DNA of 35,034 bases from Pseudomonadota bacterium (GCA_023457435.1 JAEWLS010000019.1:1-35034); one strand, 5' to 3'. Counted from the first letter of the stretch, positions 14,938 through 24,195 are shown. The notes: generated by a model not told the origin, from the letters alone. Made by a program: numbers and translations.

Positions 14938-16791
14938 TCAAGGGCGGGCGACGATGTGGTTGGGCAGCGCCGGGCCGGCGTGAAGCGCCTCGATCTCGGC
15001 GGCGCGCGTTCTCAGCACCGTCTTCTGGCTGACCGAGCCCTTGTCGGTCAGCTCGCCCGCCGCCGGGTCGAGCGGCGTCGGCATGATCGCGGCGCGGGCG
15101 ATAAAGGTCGACGAGCCGGTGCCGGCGGCGGCGAGACCGTCGATGGCGCGCCGCAGCGCGTCGAGCACCGTGGGATGCGCGAAGGTCTCTTCGTCCGGCG
15201 TTCCGTCGGGCAGACCGGCGGTGCGCCTGGCCTGGAGCGGATCGAGGAAGATCAGGGCGCCGACCTCGGAGCGGTTCTCGCCGGTGATCGCGGCGTCCTT
15301 GATCAGCGGCGAGGCGGCGGTGACGAGACGGTCGCGCAACGCGCCGACGCTGACCCAGGTCCCGGTGAGCAGCTTGAAGTTCTCGCCCAGCCGCCCGTCG
15401 AAGCGCAGCCCCTTCGACAGGTCGTCCGGATCGACAGGGGCGACGGCGTCGCCGAAATGATAGTAGCCGTCGATGTCGAAGGCCTTTGCGGTCAGTTCCG
15501 GCTGGCGCCAGTAGCCCGGGGTCACGTTCGGCCCGCGCTGGCAGGCCTCCCACTTGCCATCGACGGGATGAAGCTTGAATTCGGCACCGGGTACCGGCAG
15601 GCCGGCGAGGCCTCCGCGCGGCTCCGGCCAGTTCACCGCCAGGGTCACGGGCGACGATTCGGTCGACCCGTAGGTCGAGAAGAACGGCACGCGCGCGCCG
15701 ATCGTGTCGAGCGCAACCTGGTCCATGGCCGCGATCAGGGGCTCGGGCATGGACGAGCCGGAGTAGAAGAAGAAGGCGAGGTCGCGGAAGAACGTCCTTC
15801 GCAGCGCCTCGTCGCCGCGCAGCACCGGGATCAGCTCGTGGAAGGCCGATGGCGCGCTGAAATAGGCCGTCGGCGAGACGTCGCGCAGGTTGCGGATGGT
15901 CTTTCCCATCAGCGCCGGGACCGGCTTGCCGTCGTCGATGTAGAGCGTGCCGCCATGGAACAGCGCGATGCGCAGGATCATGTTGGCGCCGGACGTGTGA
16001 TGCCAGGGCAGCCATGAGAGCAGCACCGGCGGCCGCGCCGCGATGGCCGGGTAGGCCTGCGCGAACATCTGCTCGTTGGCGCAGACCATGCGGTGGGTGT
16101 TGGTCACGCCCTTCGGCAAGCCGGTCGAGCCCGACGTGAAGAGGATCTTGTTCGGCGCGTCCGGGTCGATCGCGGCATGGGCCCTTGCCAACGCCTCGGT
16201 CGGCTCGGTCTCGAGCAGCTTGCCGAGCGGCGTGTGACCGAACGGCGCGGCATAACGCGCCGCGACGATTTCGAAGCCGCCTACCGAGGTGCCCTTCAAC
16301 GCGCGGTCGTAGTCGCGCGCGTCCTCGACGAAGACCAGCCCCGGCGTCAGCAGCCCAAGAACGTGGTCGAGCCTGGAGAAATCATTCGCAAGCGTCGAGT
16401 AGGCCGGGGAGACCGGGCAGTAGGGGATGCCGGCATGGGTGCAAGCCAGCGCGACCAGCGCGTGGGCGATCGAGCCCGGCGAGAGGATTGCGACAGGGCG
16501 CTCCGCCGACAGGCCGCGGTCGAGCAGGGCTTGGGCGAGCGACAGGACGCTGCGCAGCGTGCCGCCCCAGGAATGCTCGGCCCATGCGCCGTCGGCCGCG
16601 CGCTCGGCGATGAAGATGCGGTCCGGATGGGCCGCCGCGCCCGACACGAGGCGCTCGGTCAGCACGCGCGGATAGGGGCGCAGCGCTTCGCGGCTCGACA
16701 TCAGGATCGAGCCATCGGCCTGACGCTCCCATTCGACGGCGTGCGAGCCAAGCGGAATGTCGATGTAGCCGGGGCGGGAATGCGCGTTCAA
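14938..16791 (-). CDS. fcs: Feruloyl-CoA synthase-like acyl-CoA ligase
   Basis: The 617-residue member of the ANL superfamily carries the AMP-binding loop FTSGSTGLPKGV (218-229), YGSTESSP for the adenylate pocket, GYYHFGDAV and a FDGRLGENFKLLTGTWVSVGALR segment. In feruloyl-CoA synthases this last segment usually reads E-D-F-K-L, so Asn replaces Asp. The reaction is ATP-dependent CoA activation of a hydroxycinnamate. Start is TTG 16791, supported by a ribosome site (GCGAGG) and N-terminal homology before the first Met. It follows the hydrolase stop by one base. No hydratase/aldolase or vanillin dehydrogenase is present, so the exact aromatic acid is uncertain. Confidence 0.82.
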   Translation of the reverse strand: MNAHSRPGYIDIPLGSHAVEWERQADGSILMSSREALRPYPRVLTERLVSGAAAHPDRIFIAERAADGAWAEHSWGGTLRSVLSLAQALLDRGLSAERPVAILSPGSIAHALVALACTHAGIPYCPVSPAYSTLANDFSRLDHVLGLLTPGLVFVEDARDYDRALKGTSVGGFEIVAARYAAPFGHTPLGKLLETEPTEALARAHAAIDPDAPNKILFTSGSTGLPKGVTNTHRMVCANEQMFAQAYPAIAARPPVLLSWLPWHHTSGANMILRIALFHGGTLYIDDGKPVPALMGKTIRNLRDVSPTAYFSAPSAFHELIPVLRGDEALRRTFFRDLAFFFYSGSSMPEPLIAAMDQVALDTIGARVPFFSTYGSTESSPVTLAVNWPEPRGGLAGLPVPGAEFKLHPVDGKWEACQRGPNVTPGYWRQPELTAKAFDIDGYYHFGDAVAPVDPDDLSKGLRFDGRLGENFKLLTGTWVSVGALRDRLVTAASPLIKDAAITGENRSEVGALIFLDPLQARRTAGLPDGTPDEETFAHPTVLDALRRAIDGLAAAGTGSSTFIARAAIMPTPLDPAAGELTDKGSVSQKTVLRTRAAEIEALHAGPALPNHIVARP

Positions 16792-16792
16792 T

Positions 16793-17432
16793 TCAACCTC
16801 GCTTGCCGACGCGGCCGGCGAACGCCGCCACCGCTTCGGCCATGGTCTTCAGATGGTCGGCTGCGCTGAAGCCGGAGACCGACTTGCGCGGCTTCAAATC
16901 GTGGTCGCCGTCCTCGAGCCACAGGATCTCGATCCGCGGGGACAGCGCATAGGCCGACACCTCGTCGCGCGTGCCGAACCCGTCCCGGGTTCCCTGGACG
17001 ATGAGGGTCGGCGTCTCCAGAGCCTCGAGATGCGCGGTGCGCAACTGCTGCGGCTTCGCTGGCGGGTGAAACGGATAGCCGAGACAGAGCAGCCCATCGA
17101 CCGCGCCTTCCGCATGGAGCGCGTCCGCGGCCATGCTGGCAACCCGGCCGCCCATGGATTTGCCGCCGACGATCAGCGGGCGGGAAGGATCAAGTGCCGC
17201 CACGGCGGCGCGATACTCGCCGATAAGGGTATCGGCGCGCGGCGGCGGCCTGCGCTGCCCGCTTCGACGCGCGGCCATGTAGGCGAACTCGAACCGGACA
17301 ACGGCGAGACCGGCGGCGGCAAGCGCCTTCGCGGCGGCATTCATCGAAGCCGAATCCATGGGTGCGCCGGCGCCGTGGGCGAGCAGGACCGTTCCAAGGC
17401 GGGCATCGCCGTCATAGATAAAAATCGGTCAC
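16793..17432 (-). CDS. Alpha/beta hydrolase (TEX30/KANL3-like), 5' end frameshifted
   Basis: The intact frame from ATG 17359 gives 188 residues with a nucleophile elbow GGKSMGG (Ser68), an acid in QGTRDGF (Asp126) and a His in EDGDHD (His153): a complete triad of the small KANL3/Tex30-type hydrolases. Upstream codons continue as TVLLAHGAGAP, the expected first strand and oxyanion segment, but hit an in-frame stop before any start codon. A GTG at 17432 with a GGAGG ribosome site begins VTDF in the other frame. Removing one T from a T5 run (17420-17424) joins them as MTDFIYDGDARLGTV. It is first gene of the fcs operon. Substrate unknown; ester or CoA-thioester hydrolysis is plausible. Confidence 0.75.
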
Positions 17433-17581
17433 GCCTCCACTCCGCACGTTCGCGCCGACGGGAGTCGTTAGCAAGTTTAGTATCGCGCGTCGACCGGCGC
17501 GACCGTCATCGTGGGCCTCGCGCCGGGGATAGACTAAGCCGAGTTGGGGCCGGGGTGCGTTCGGAGACCGACCACCGGCAG

Positions 17582-17604
17582 ATCCTCGGGACAAGCCCGA
17601 GGAT
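17582..17604 (-). terminator. Hairpin downstream of typA
   Basis: ATCCTCGGG and CCCGAGGAT form a perfect 9-base stem with a 5-base loop, 14 bases after the typA stop codon. No T-run follows on the minus strand. The remaining bases 17433-17581 show no gene. Confidence 0.55.
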
Positions 17605-17618
17605 AACCGCTTGCGCGG

Positions 17619-19436
17619 CTACGCTACCTTGCTCTTTTCGAAGCGCTTGCGCTCATTCGGGTCGAGATAGAGCTTGCGCAGACGGATGGTCTTCGGCGTC
17701 ACCTCGACCAGCTCATCGTCCTGGATCCAGGCCAGGGCGCGCTCCAGGGTCATGCGGATCGGCGGCGTGAGGCGCACGGCCTCGTCCTTGCCCGCAGCGC
17801 GGATGTTGGTGAGCTTCTTGCCCTTCAGCACGTTCACTTCGAGATCGTTGTCGCGAGAGTGGATGCCGATGATCATGCCCTGGTAGACCTTGACGCCGGG
17901 ATCGATGACCATCGGGCCGCGATCCTCGAGGTTCCACATGGCGTAAGCGACCGACTCGCCCTGCTCGTTGGAGATCAGGACGCCGTTGGTGCGGCCCGGC
18001 AGCTCGCCCTTGTAGGGCTGATACGAGTTGAATAGGCGGTTCATCACGGCCGTGCCGCGCGTGTCCGTCAGCAGTTCCGACTGGTAGCCGATGAGGCCGC
18101 GGGTCGGGGCGTGGAAGACCAGACGCTGACGGTTGCCGCCCGACGGGCGCAGCTCGACCATCTCGGCCTTGCGCTCGCTCATCTTCTGCACGACGACGCC
18201 GGCGTGCTCCTCGTCGACGTCGATGACGACTTCCTCGATCGGCTCGAGCAGCTGGCCCGACTCGTCCTTCTGCATGACGACGCGGGGACGCGACACGGCG
18301 AGCTCGAAGCCTTCGCGGCGCATCGTCTCGATCAGGACGGCGAGCTGCAATTCGCCGCGGCCCGACACGAAGAACGAGTCCTTGTCGGCCGACTCCTCGA
18401 TGCGGAGCGCGACATTGCCTTCCGCCTCCTTGAGCAGGCGGTCGCGGATGACGCGGCTGGTCACCTTGTCGCCCTCGGTGCCGGCGAGCGGCGAATCGTT
18501 GACGAGGAAGGACATGGTGACGGTCGGCGGGTCGATGGGCTGCGCCTTCATCGGCGCGGTCACCGACGGATCGCAGAACGTGTCGGCCACGGTGCCCTTC
18601 TGCAGACCGGCAATGGCGACGATGTCGCCGGCCTGCGCCTCGTCGATCGGCTGCCGCTCGAGGCCGCGGAAGGCGAGAATCTTGCTGATACGGCCGCTTT
18701 CCAGCAGCGTGCCGTCATGGTGCAGCACCTTGACCGCCTGGTTCGGCTTCAGCGTACCCGACGCGATGCGGCCGGTGATGATGCGGCCGAGGAACGGGTT
18801 GGCCTCGAGGATCGTGCCGATCATGCGGAACGGTCCCGGCTCCACCACGGGGGCCGGCACATGCTTGAGCACAAGGTCGAACAAGGGCGCCAGACCGTCG
18901 GTCTTCGGACCCTCCGGCTTTTCCGAGACCCAGCCGTCGCGGCCCGAACCGTAAAGGATCGGGAAGTCGAGCTGCTCGTCGGTGGCGTCGAGAGCCGCGA
19001 ACAGGTCGAACACCTCGTTGACCACTTCGACATGGCGGGCGTCGGGACGGTCGATCTTGTTGATCACCACGATCGGCTTGAGGCCGACCTTGAGCGCCTT
19101 GCCGACCACGAACTTGGTCTGCGGCATCGGGCCCTCGGCGGCGTCGACGAGGACGATCGCCGAATCCACCATCGACAGGATGCGCTCGACCTCGCCGCCG
19201 AAATCGGCGTGGCCGGGCGTGTCGACGATGTTGATGCGCGTGTCCTTCCAGTCGACCGAGGTTGCCTTGGCGAGGATGGTGATGCCGCGCTCCTTCTCCA
19301 GATCGTTCGAGTCCATCGCGCGCTCGGCGACGCGCTGGTTTTCGCGGAACGAGCCCGACTGCCGGAGGAGCTGATCGACCAGGGTCGTCTTGCCATGGTC
19401 AACGTGCGCGATGATCGCGATGTTGCGGATTTTCAT
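17619..19436 (-). CDS. typA: Translational GTPase TypA/BipA
   Basis: The 605-residue elongation-factor-like GTPase has G1 AHVDHGKTT (10-18), G3 DTPGHADF, G4 NKID, then beta-barrel domain II, EF-G-like domains III and V, and the BipA-specific C-terminal domain ending in a Lys-rich tail. It binds ribosomes and aids 50S assembly and stress or cold adaptation. Length and all motifs match the family closely. ATG 19436. It is apparently monocistronic, with a hairpin after its stop, and a 16-base palindrome 72 bases upstream of its start. Confidence 0.97.
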   Translation of the reverse strand: MKIRNIAIIAHVDHGKTTLVDQLLRQSGSFRENQRVAERAMDSNDLEKERGITILAKATSVDWKDTRINIVDTPGHADFGGEVERILSMVDSAIVLVDAAEGPMPQTKFVVGKALKVGLKPIVVINKIDRPDARHVEVVNEVFDLFAALDATDEQLDFPILYGSGRDGWVSEKPEGPKTDGLAPLFDLVLKHVPAPVVEPGPFRMIGTILEANPFLGRIITGRIASGTLKPNQAVKVLHHDGTLLESGRISKILAFRGLERQPIDEAQAGDIVAIAGLQKGTVADTFCDPSVTAPMKAQPIDPPTVTMSFLVNDSPLAGTEGDKVTSRVIRDRLLKEAEGNVALRIEESADKDSFFVSGRGELQLAVLIETMRREGFELAVSRPRVVMQKDESGQLLEPIEEVVIDVDEEHAGVVVQKMSERKAEMVELRPSGGNRQRLVFHAPTRGLIGYQSELLTDTRGTAVMNRLFNSYQPYKGELPGRTNGVLISNEQGESVAYAMWNLEDRGPMVIDPGVKVYQGMIIGIHSRDNDLEVNVLKGKKLTNIRAAGKDEAVRLTPPIRMTLERALAWIQDDELVEVTPKTIRLRKLYLDPNERKRFEKSKVA

Positions 19437-19508
19437 ATTGGATCTCGGGGATACGGCGGCTCCACCGGGGAGCTGGCCTGTCTCGTTTCGGGCGGCTCAT
19501 ACAGGCTT

Positions 19509-19524
19509 TTTCGCATTTGCGAAA
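19509..19524. promoter_or_regulatory. Palindrome TTTCGCA-TT-TGCGAAA
   Basis: Perfect 7-base arms with a 2-base spacer lie in the divergent region (19437-19623) between typA and the small exported protein gene. The same region has a direct repeat TTAACCC(T/C)GACG at 19548-19559 and 19601-19612. Position suggests an operator; no regulator is assigned. Confidence 0.35.
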
Positions 19525-19623
19525 GGGCACCTGCCGTTCACGCGTTCTTAACCCTGACGCTGCGACAGTGAAAAAAGTTCCATCTGCCAGGAACCAACAG
19601 TTAACCCCGACGTTTGTGGCTCG

Positions 19624-19920
19624 ATGAAGACCCGCTCCGACACGATTACACGTTTGCTCGCGGCCGCGACCGTCATTGCTGTTGCCGGCCTGATGCTCAC
19701 GCCGGTGTCGGCGCGCACGCCGTCCTACGAGACGCCTGCGGGCTGGCAGGCCGACGCCGACGTTCAACGGGAAGAGCGCTTTGCCGATGCAGAATTCGGC
19801 GTCGACCCGGTCGTGACCGGCCCGGTCAGCGACAGCTTCCGGCAGCAGCAAGCCAAACTCGGCTGCGCCAAGGCCGTCTGGCCGAACATTCCGGCCGCCT
19901 GCTACCCCGTTTCCAACTGA
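19624..19920 (+). CDS. Small exported protein of unknown function
   Basis: The 98-residue precursor has a basic N-terminus and a hydrophobic segment ending PVSA at about 30, typical of a Sec signal. The mature part of about 68 residues is acidic in the middle and ends with two Cys in LGCAKAVWPNIPAACYPVSN, which could pair. Small secreted proteins ending in a similar xxCxxxxWPxIPxxC pattern are common in Hyphomicrobiales (recalled, unchecked). It is divergent from typA and convergent with ugpC, with 16 bases between stops. No function can be assigned. Confidence 0.75.
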   Translation: MKTRSDTITRLLAAATVIAVAGLMLTPVSARTPSYETPAGWQADADVQREERFADAEFGVDPVVTGPVSDSFRQQQAKLGCAKAVWPNIPAACYPVSN

Positions 19921-19936
19921 TCGCTTCGCGCCCGCC

Positions 19937-20986
19937 TCAGATGCGGCGACCGTCCGAGCCGAAATAGTGCAGCTTTTCGGCCGCCACCGTCACGGCAATG
20001 GTGTCGCCCGGGCCTGACACGCCGCGCCCCGGTACACGCACGATGACCGGCCGACCCGCCGCCGTCGCGTAGACGTAGCTCTCGGCGCCCACGGGCTCGA
20101 CCGCATCGACCGTCGCCATCAGCTGCAGTCCCTCTGCCGCGGCACCCGCCCCGGCGCTCGCGTCCTCCGGGCGGAAGCCGATCGTTGCCGCCCCTTGCGG
20201 CGCGGCCAGCGCCGCGCGTGCCGAGCCATCCCCGAACGAGCCATCGGCGGCGAGCGGCAGAAGGTTCATCGCAGGCGCCCCGATGAAGCTCGCGACGAAG
20301 GTCGAGGCCGGCTTCTCGTAGACGTCGAGCGGGCTGCCGATCTGCTCCACCTGCCCGGCATTCATCACCACGAGCTGGTCGGCGAGCGTCATCGCCTCGA
20401 GCTGGTCGTGCGTCACATAGACGGAGGTGACGTCGAGGGCACGCTGCAGCTTGCGGATCTCGACGCGCATCTGGCCGCGCAGCTTGGCGTCCAGATTGGA
20501 GAGCGGCTCGTCGAACAGGAACACTTTCGGCTTGCGCACGATGGCGCGCCCCATGGCGACGCGCTGGCGCTGTCCGCCCGAAAGCTCGCGCGGCTTGCGC
20601 TTGAGCAACGGCTCGAGTTCCAGCGTGCGCGCCGCTTCGCGTACGCGCGCCTCGATCTCGGCGCTGGGGGTTCCGCGATTGCGCAGCCCGTACGCCATGT
20701 TGTCGTACACGCTCATATGCGGGTAGAGCGCGTAGTTCTGGAAGACCATGGCGATGTCGCGCTCGACGGGGCCGAGCTCGTTGACCACCTGGCCGTCGAT
20801 GGCGATTTCGCCGCCGGAGATCGATTCGAGGCCGGCGATCATGCGCAGCAGCGTCGACTTCCCGCAGCCGGAGGGGCCGACGAGCACGCACAGCCCGCCG
20901 TCCGGAATGTCGATCGATACGCCGCGTACGGCCTCGACGCCGCCGGCATAGACCTTGCGCACCGCACGCATCTCGACGGTTGCCAT
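19937..20986 (-). CDS. ugpC: Glycerol-3-phosphate ABC transporter ATP-binding protein
   Basis: The 349-residue ATPase has Walker A GPSGCGKST (37-45), Q-loop FQNYALYPH, signature LSGGQRQR (135-142), Walker B VFLFDE (155-160), the switch His in VYVTHDQ and a C-terminal TOBE/regulatory domain as in MalK/UgpC. The segment EQIGSPLDVYEKPASTFVASFIGAPAMNLL is typical of UgpC. It energises import of sn-glycerol-3-phosphate or glycerophosphodiesters. Last gene of ugpBAEC; it starts 4 bases after the ugpE stop. Confidence 0.92.
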   Translation of the reverse strand: MATVEMRAVRKVYAGGVEAVRGVSIDIPDGGLCVLVGPSGCGKSTLLRMIAGLESISGGEIAIDGQVVNELGPVERDIAMVFQNYALYPHMSVYDNMAYGLRNRGTPSAEIEARVREAARTLELEPLLKRKPRELSGGQRQRVAMGRAIVRKPKVFLFDEPLSNLDAKLRGQMRVEIRKLQRALDVTSVYVTHDQLEAMTLADQLVVMNAGQVEQIGSPLDVYEKPASTFVASFIGAPAMNLLPLAADGSFGDGSARAALAAPQGAATIGFRPEDASAGAGAAAEGLQLMATVDAVEPVGAESYVYATAAGRPVIVRVPGRGVSGPGDTIAVTVAAEKLHYFGSDGRRI

Positions 20987-20990
20987 CGGC

Positions 20991-21902
20991 TCACTTCTCC
21001 GTTTCGACCAGGCCCTTGACGAACCAGCGCTGCATCAGGAGCACCACCAGAACCGGCGGCAGGATGGCAAGAACGCAGGTCACCATGACGAGGTGCCACT
21101 GCGTGTCGGCATCGGCGAAGGACACGGTCTTCTTCAGCGCGATGACGATGGTGTTCATGTCGTTGCGGTTGGTCACCAGCAGCGGCCACAAATACTGCGT
21201 CCAGCCGTAGATGAACATGATGACGAACAGCGCTGCGATGTTTGTGCGCGACAGCGGCAGCAGGATATCGCGGAAGAAGCGCAGCGGCCCGGCACCGTCG
21301 ACGCGCGCGGCCTCGACCAGCTCGCCAGGAATGGTCAGGAAGAACTGGCGGAAGAGCAGGGTCGCGGTCGCCGACGCCATCAGCGGCAGCGTCAGGCCGG
21401 TGTAGGTGTCGATCAGGCCGAGATCGACCATCACCTTGTAGGTCGGCAGGATGCGCACCTCGACCGGCAGCATCAGGGTGATGAAGATCAGCCAGAAGAA
21501 CGTCATCCGGAACGGAAACCGGAAGAACACGATGGCGAAGGCGGAAAGGATCGAGATGACGATCTTTCCAACGGCGATCGCCAGCGCCACCACCGTGGTG
21601 TTGAAAAGCAGCGTGGTGACGTCGACGCCGCCGATGCGGCCGATGCCGCCGGTCAGCCCTTCCCAGTAGTTGGCTATGGCCTGCGAACCCGGCAGCAGCG
21701 GCAGCGGCGGGCGCAGGATCGTCACCAGTTCGTGCGTCGAGGCGACGAGCGTGTAGTAGATCGGGAAGGCGATGACGAGGATGCCGACGACGAGGATGGC
21801 GTGCGCCACGTAGCGCGAGCCGCGGCTGACGCCGAGCATGCCGCCATCGGCGCGTGGCGCCACGACCGGAGCGGGCGAGGCGGCGACAGTGACCTCAGCC
21901 AT
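20991..21902 (-). CDS. ugpE: Glycerol-3-phosphate ABC transporter permease
   Basis: This 303-residue inner-membrane permease has six hydrophobic segments and the EAA loop EAARVDGAGPLRFFRDILLP that docks on the ATPase. It is the partner of ugpA in the heterodimeric channel. The N-terminus carries about 20 extra Ala/Pro/Val-rich residues compared with the E. coli protein. ATG 21902 overlaps the ugpA stop by 8 bases, so the pair is translationally coupled. Confidence 0.92.
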   Translation of the reverse strand: MAEVTVAASPAPVVAPRADGGMLGVSRGSRYVAHAILVVGILVIAFPIYYTLVASTHELVTILRPPLPLLPGSQAIANYWEGLTGGIGRIGGVDVTTLLFNTTVVALAIAVGKIVISILSAFAIVFFRFPFRMTFFWLIFITLMLPVEVRILPTYKVMVDLGLIDTYTGLTLPLMASATATLLFRQFFLTIPGELVEAARVDGAGPLRFFRDILLPLSRTNIAALFVIMFIYGWTQYLWPLLVTNRNDMNTIVIALKKTVSFADADTQWHLVMVTCVLAILPPVLVVLLMQRWFVKGLVETEK

Positions 21903-22779
21903 AGTGCACCTTCCTCTCGACGTAGCGGAACTGGAAGGCGGTGAGCCCGATGACGATGACCATGAGGATCACCGACTGCGCGGCGGAATCGCCGAGGATC
22001 AGGTTCACGAAGCCGTCGTTGTAGACCTTGTAGACCAGCGTCTCCGTCGCCTTGCCCGGTCCACCGCCGGTGACGGCGTGGATGATGCCGAACGTGTCGA
22101 AAAAGGCGTAGGTCGTGTTGATGACCAGCAGGAAGAAGGTGGTCGGCGCGAGCAGCGGGAAGACGATGGTCCAGAAGCGTTTCAGCTCGCGCGCCCCGTC
22201 GATGGCGGCGGCCTCGATCAAGGACTTCGGGATCGCCTGCAGGCCGGCGACGAAAAACAGGAAATTGTAGCTGATCTGCTTCCAGGCGGCTGCGGCCACG
22301 ACCAGCGTCATCGCCTGCGGGCCGTTGAGCAACGGGTCCCAATTATAGCCCGCTCCGCGCAGCATGTAGGCGAAGGTCCCCATGGTCGGATTGAACATGA
22401 AAAGCCACAGCATGCCGGCGATGGCCGGGGCCACCGCATATGGCCATATCAGCAGCGTGCGGTAGACGCCGCGGCCGCGGATCACCTTATCGGCCATCAC
22501 GGCGAGCAGCAGCGCGACCGACATCGACAGGAGCGCGGTGGAGAAGGAGAAGATCGCGGTGACCTGCACCGAGTTGAGGTAGTTCGGGTCCGACAGGACG
22601 CGACGGAAATTCGCGAACCAGACAAAGGTGGTGCGCAGGCCGAACGGATCCTCGCGCAGCATCGACTGCCACAGCGCCTGGCTGGCCGGCCAGTAGAAGA
22701 AGACAAGCGTAATCGCCAGCTGCGGCAGGAGCAGCAGGTAGGGCAGGAGCTTGTTGGGGAAGACGACGCGCGGAGTCAT
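21895..22779 (-). CDS. ugpA: Glycerol-3-phosphate ABC transporter permease
   Basis: The 294-residue permease (the E. coli protein has 295) has six membrane segments and the EAA motif EAAAIDGARELKRFWTIVFP. ATG 22779 is preferred; a TTG at 22794 in the same frame would add only five residues. It lies 63 bases after the ugpB stop and overlaps ugpE by 8 bases. With ugpE it forms the membrane path for glycerol-3-phosphate. Confidence 0.92.
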   Translation of the reverse strand: MTPRVVFPNKLLPYLLLLPQLAITLVFFYWPASQALWQSMLREDPFGLRTTFVWFANFRRVLSDPNYLNSVQVTAIFSFSTALLSMSVALLLAVMADKVIRGRGVYRTLLIWPYAVAPAIAGMLWLFMFNPTMGTFAYMLRGAGYNWDPLLNGPQAMTLVVAAAAWKQISYNFLFFVAGLQAIPKSLIEAAAIDGARELKRFWTIVFPLLAPTTFFLLVINTTYAFFDTFGIIHAVTGGGPGKATETLVYKVYNDGFVNLILGDSAAQSVILMVIVIGLTAFQFRYVERKVHYG

Positions 22780-22842
22780 CGGGCACCCGTGCAAGAGGCC
22801 GCCCGCGCCGAAGCGCAGGCGGCCGGTTGAGGCGCGACGGTG

Positions 22843-24144
22843 TTACCGGCCGAGCGCGGTCTGGATCGCTTCATTGCCGCGCTTGACGGCGTTGTCGAGC
22901 GCTTCCTTGGCGGTCTGCTGGCCGTTGAGCATCTTCTCGAACTCTTCGTTCTCGATGTCGCGGACCTGCGGCAGGTTGATGAGGCGTACGCCCTTCGAGT
23001 TGGCAGTCGGCGCCTTGCCCATCATTTGCGAGATCGGGATCTCGCGGCCGGGGTTCTTGTCGTAGAAGCCAGAGGCCTTGGTCGCCTCGTACGCTGCCAT
23101 GGTGACCGGCAGGTAGCCGGAAACCTGGTGCAGGCGCGACTGGATCTCGGTCTGCGAGAGGAAGTCGAAGAAGGCCGCGACACCCTTGTACTCGGCGTCG
23201 TCGTGGCCGCCGAAAACCCAGAGGCTGGCGCCGCCGGGGATCGTGTTCTGCGGAGCGCCCTGCAGATCAGGGTAGTAGGGCAGCTGGCCGAGGCCATAGT
23301 TCATGCCCGACTTCAGCACGTCGCCGAGCCCGCCCGACGACTCGGTGAAGATGCCGCATTCGCCGTTGAGGAACAGCGGCTTGGCCTCCGACGTGCGGCC
23401 GCCGTAGCGGAACACGCCTTCCTTGGCGAGGTCGGCAATATTCTGGAAGTGCTTGACGAACGGCTCGGTGTTGAACGTCAGCTCCGCGTCGGTGGACGCA
23501 AGGCCGTTCTCCTGGGTAGCGTATTGCAGGTTGTTCCAGGCGGCGAAGTTCTCGAGGCCGATCCAAGTCAGCCAGGTCGAGGTGTAGCCGCAGGGCGCCG
23601 CGCCGCTGGTCTTGATCTTGCGGGCAGCCTCGAACACCTCGGGCCAGGTCTTCGGCGGGCTTTCGGGGTCGAGCCCGGCCTTGGTGAAGATGTCCTTGTT
23701 GTAATAGAGGATCGGCGAGGACGAGTTGTACGGGAACGACAACATCGTGCCGTCCGGCTTGGAATAATAGGACACGATGCCCGGCAGGTAGGCTTTCGGA
23801 TCGAACGCCTTGCCGCCCATCGACAGGATCTCGGCGACCGGCTTGACCGCGCCCTCGGCGCCCATCATCACGCCGGTTCCGACGTCGAACACCTGGATGA
23901 TATGCGGAGCCTGCTTGGCGCGGAAAGCGGCGATGCCGGCGTTCAGCGTCTCGGGATAGGTGCCCTTGAACACCGGCATGACCTTGTACTCGGTCTGGCT
24001 GGCGTTGAACTCCTTGGCCAACGTCTCCACGACCTCGTTGTTGGCGCCGGTCATGGCGTGCCACCACTGGATCTCGGTCTGGGCAAAGGCCGGAGTCGAA
24101 AGCAGCGTCAGAGCGACGCCTGCCGCAAGGCGCGAATGATTCAT
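22843..24144 (-). CDS. ugpB: Glycerol-3-phosphate ABC transporter substrate-binding protein
   Basis: The 433-residue periplasmic binding protein of the family 1 extracellular type has a signal peptide (MNHSRLAAGVALTLLSTPAFAQ) and the UgpB-like opening TEIQWWHAMTGANNEVVE. FPYNSSSPILYYNKD and GGASLWVF segments of the ligand cleft are also present. It captures sn-glycerol-3-phosphate and hands it to UgpAE. ATG 24144 follows GGGAGA and gives the right signal peptide; the frame extends to 24162. First gene of the operon, with a Pho-box-like promoter 50 to 85 bases upstream, consistent with induction under phosphate limitation. Confidence 0.93.
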   Translation of the reverse strand: MNHSRLAAGVALTLLSTPAFAQTEIQWWHAMTGANNEVVETLAKEFNASQTEYKVMPVFKGTYPETLNAGIAAFRAKQAPHIIQVFDVGTGVMMGAEGAVKPVAEILSMGGKAFDPKAYLPGIVSYYSKPDGTMLSFPYNSSSPILYYNKDIFTKAGLDPESPPKTWPEVFEAARKIKTSGAAPCGYTSTWLTWIGLENFAAWNNLQYATQENGLASTDAELTFNTEPFVKHFQNIADLAKEGVFRYGGRTSEAKPLFLNGECGIFTESSGGLGDVLKSGMNYGLGQLPYYPDLQGAPQNTIPGGASLWVFGGHDDAEYKGVAAFFDFLSQTEIQSRLHQVSGYLPVTMAAYEATKASGFYDKNPGREIPISQMMGKAPTANSKGVRLINLPQVRDIENEEFEKMLNGQQTAKEALDNAVKRGNEAIQTALGR

Positions 24145-24195
24145 ATGTATTCTCCCGTGCATCCTTAGTTGTTTGGAAGGGTGGATGCTGCGGAA

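Noticed and set aside
17412..17594. A 60-codon minus-strand open frame upstream of the hydrolase
   Set aside because: Its last codons (GVTDF) are the displaced start of the hydrolase; the rest is the untranslated leader, so it is not a separate gene.
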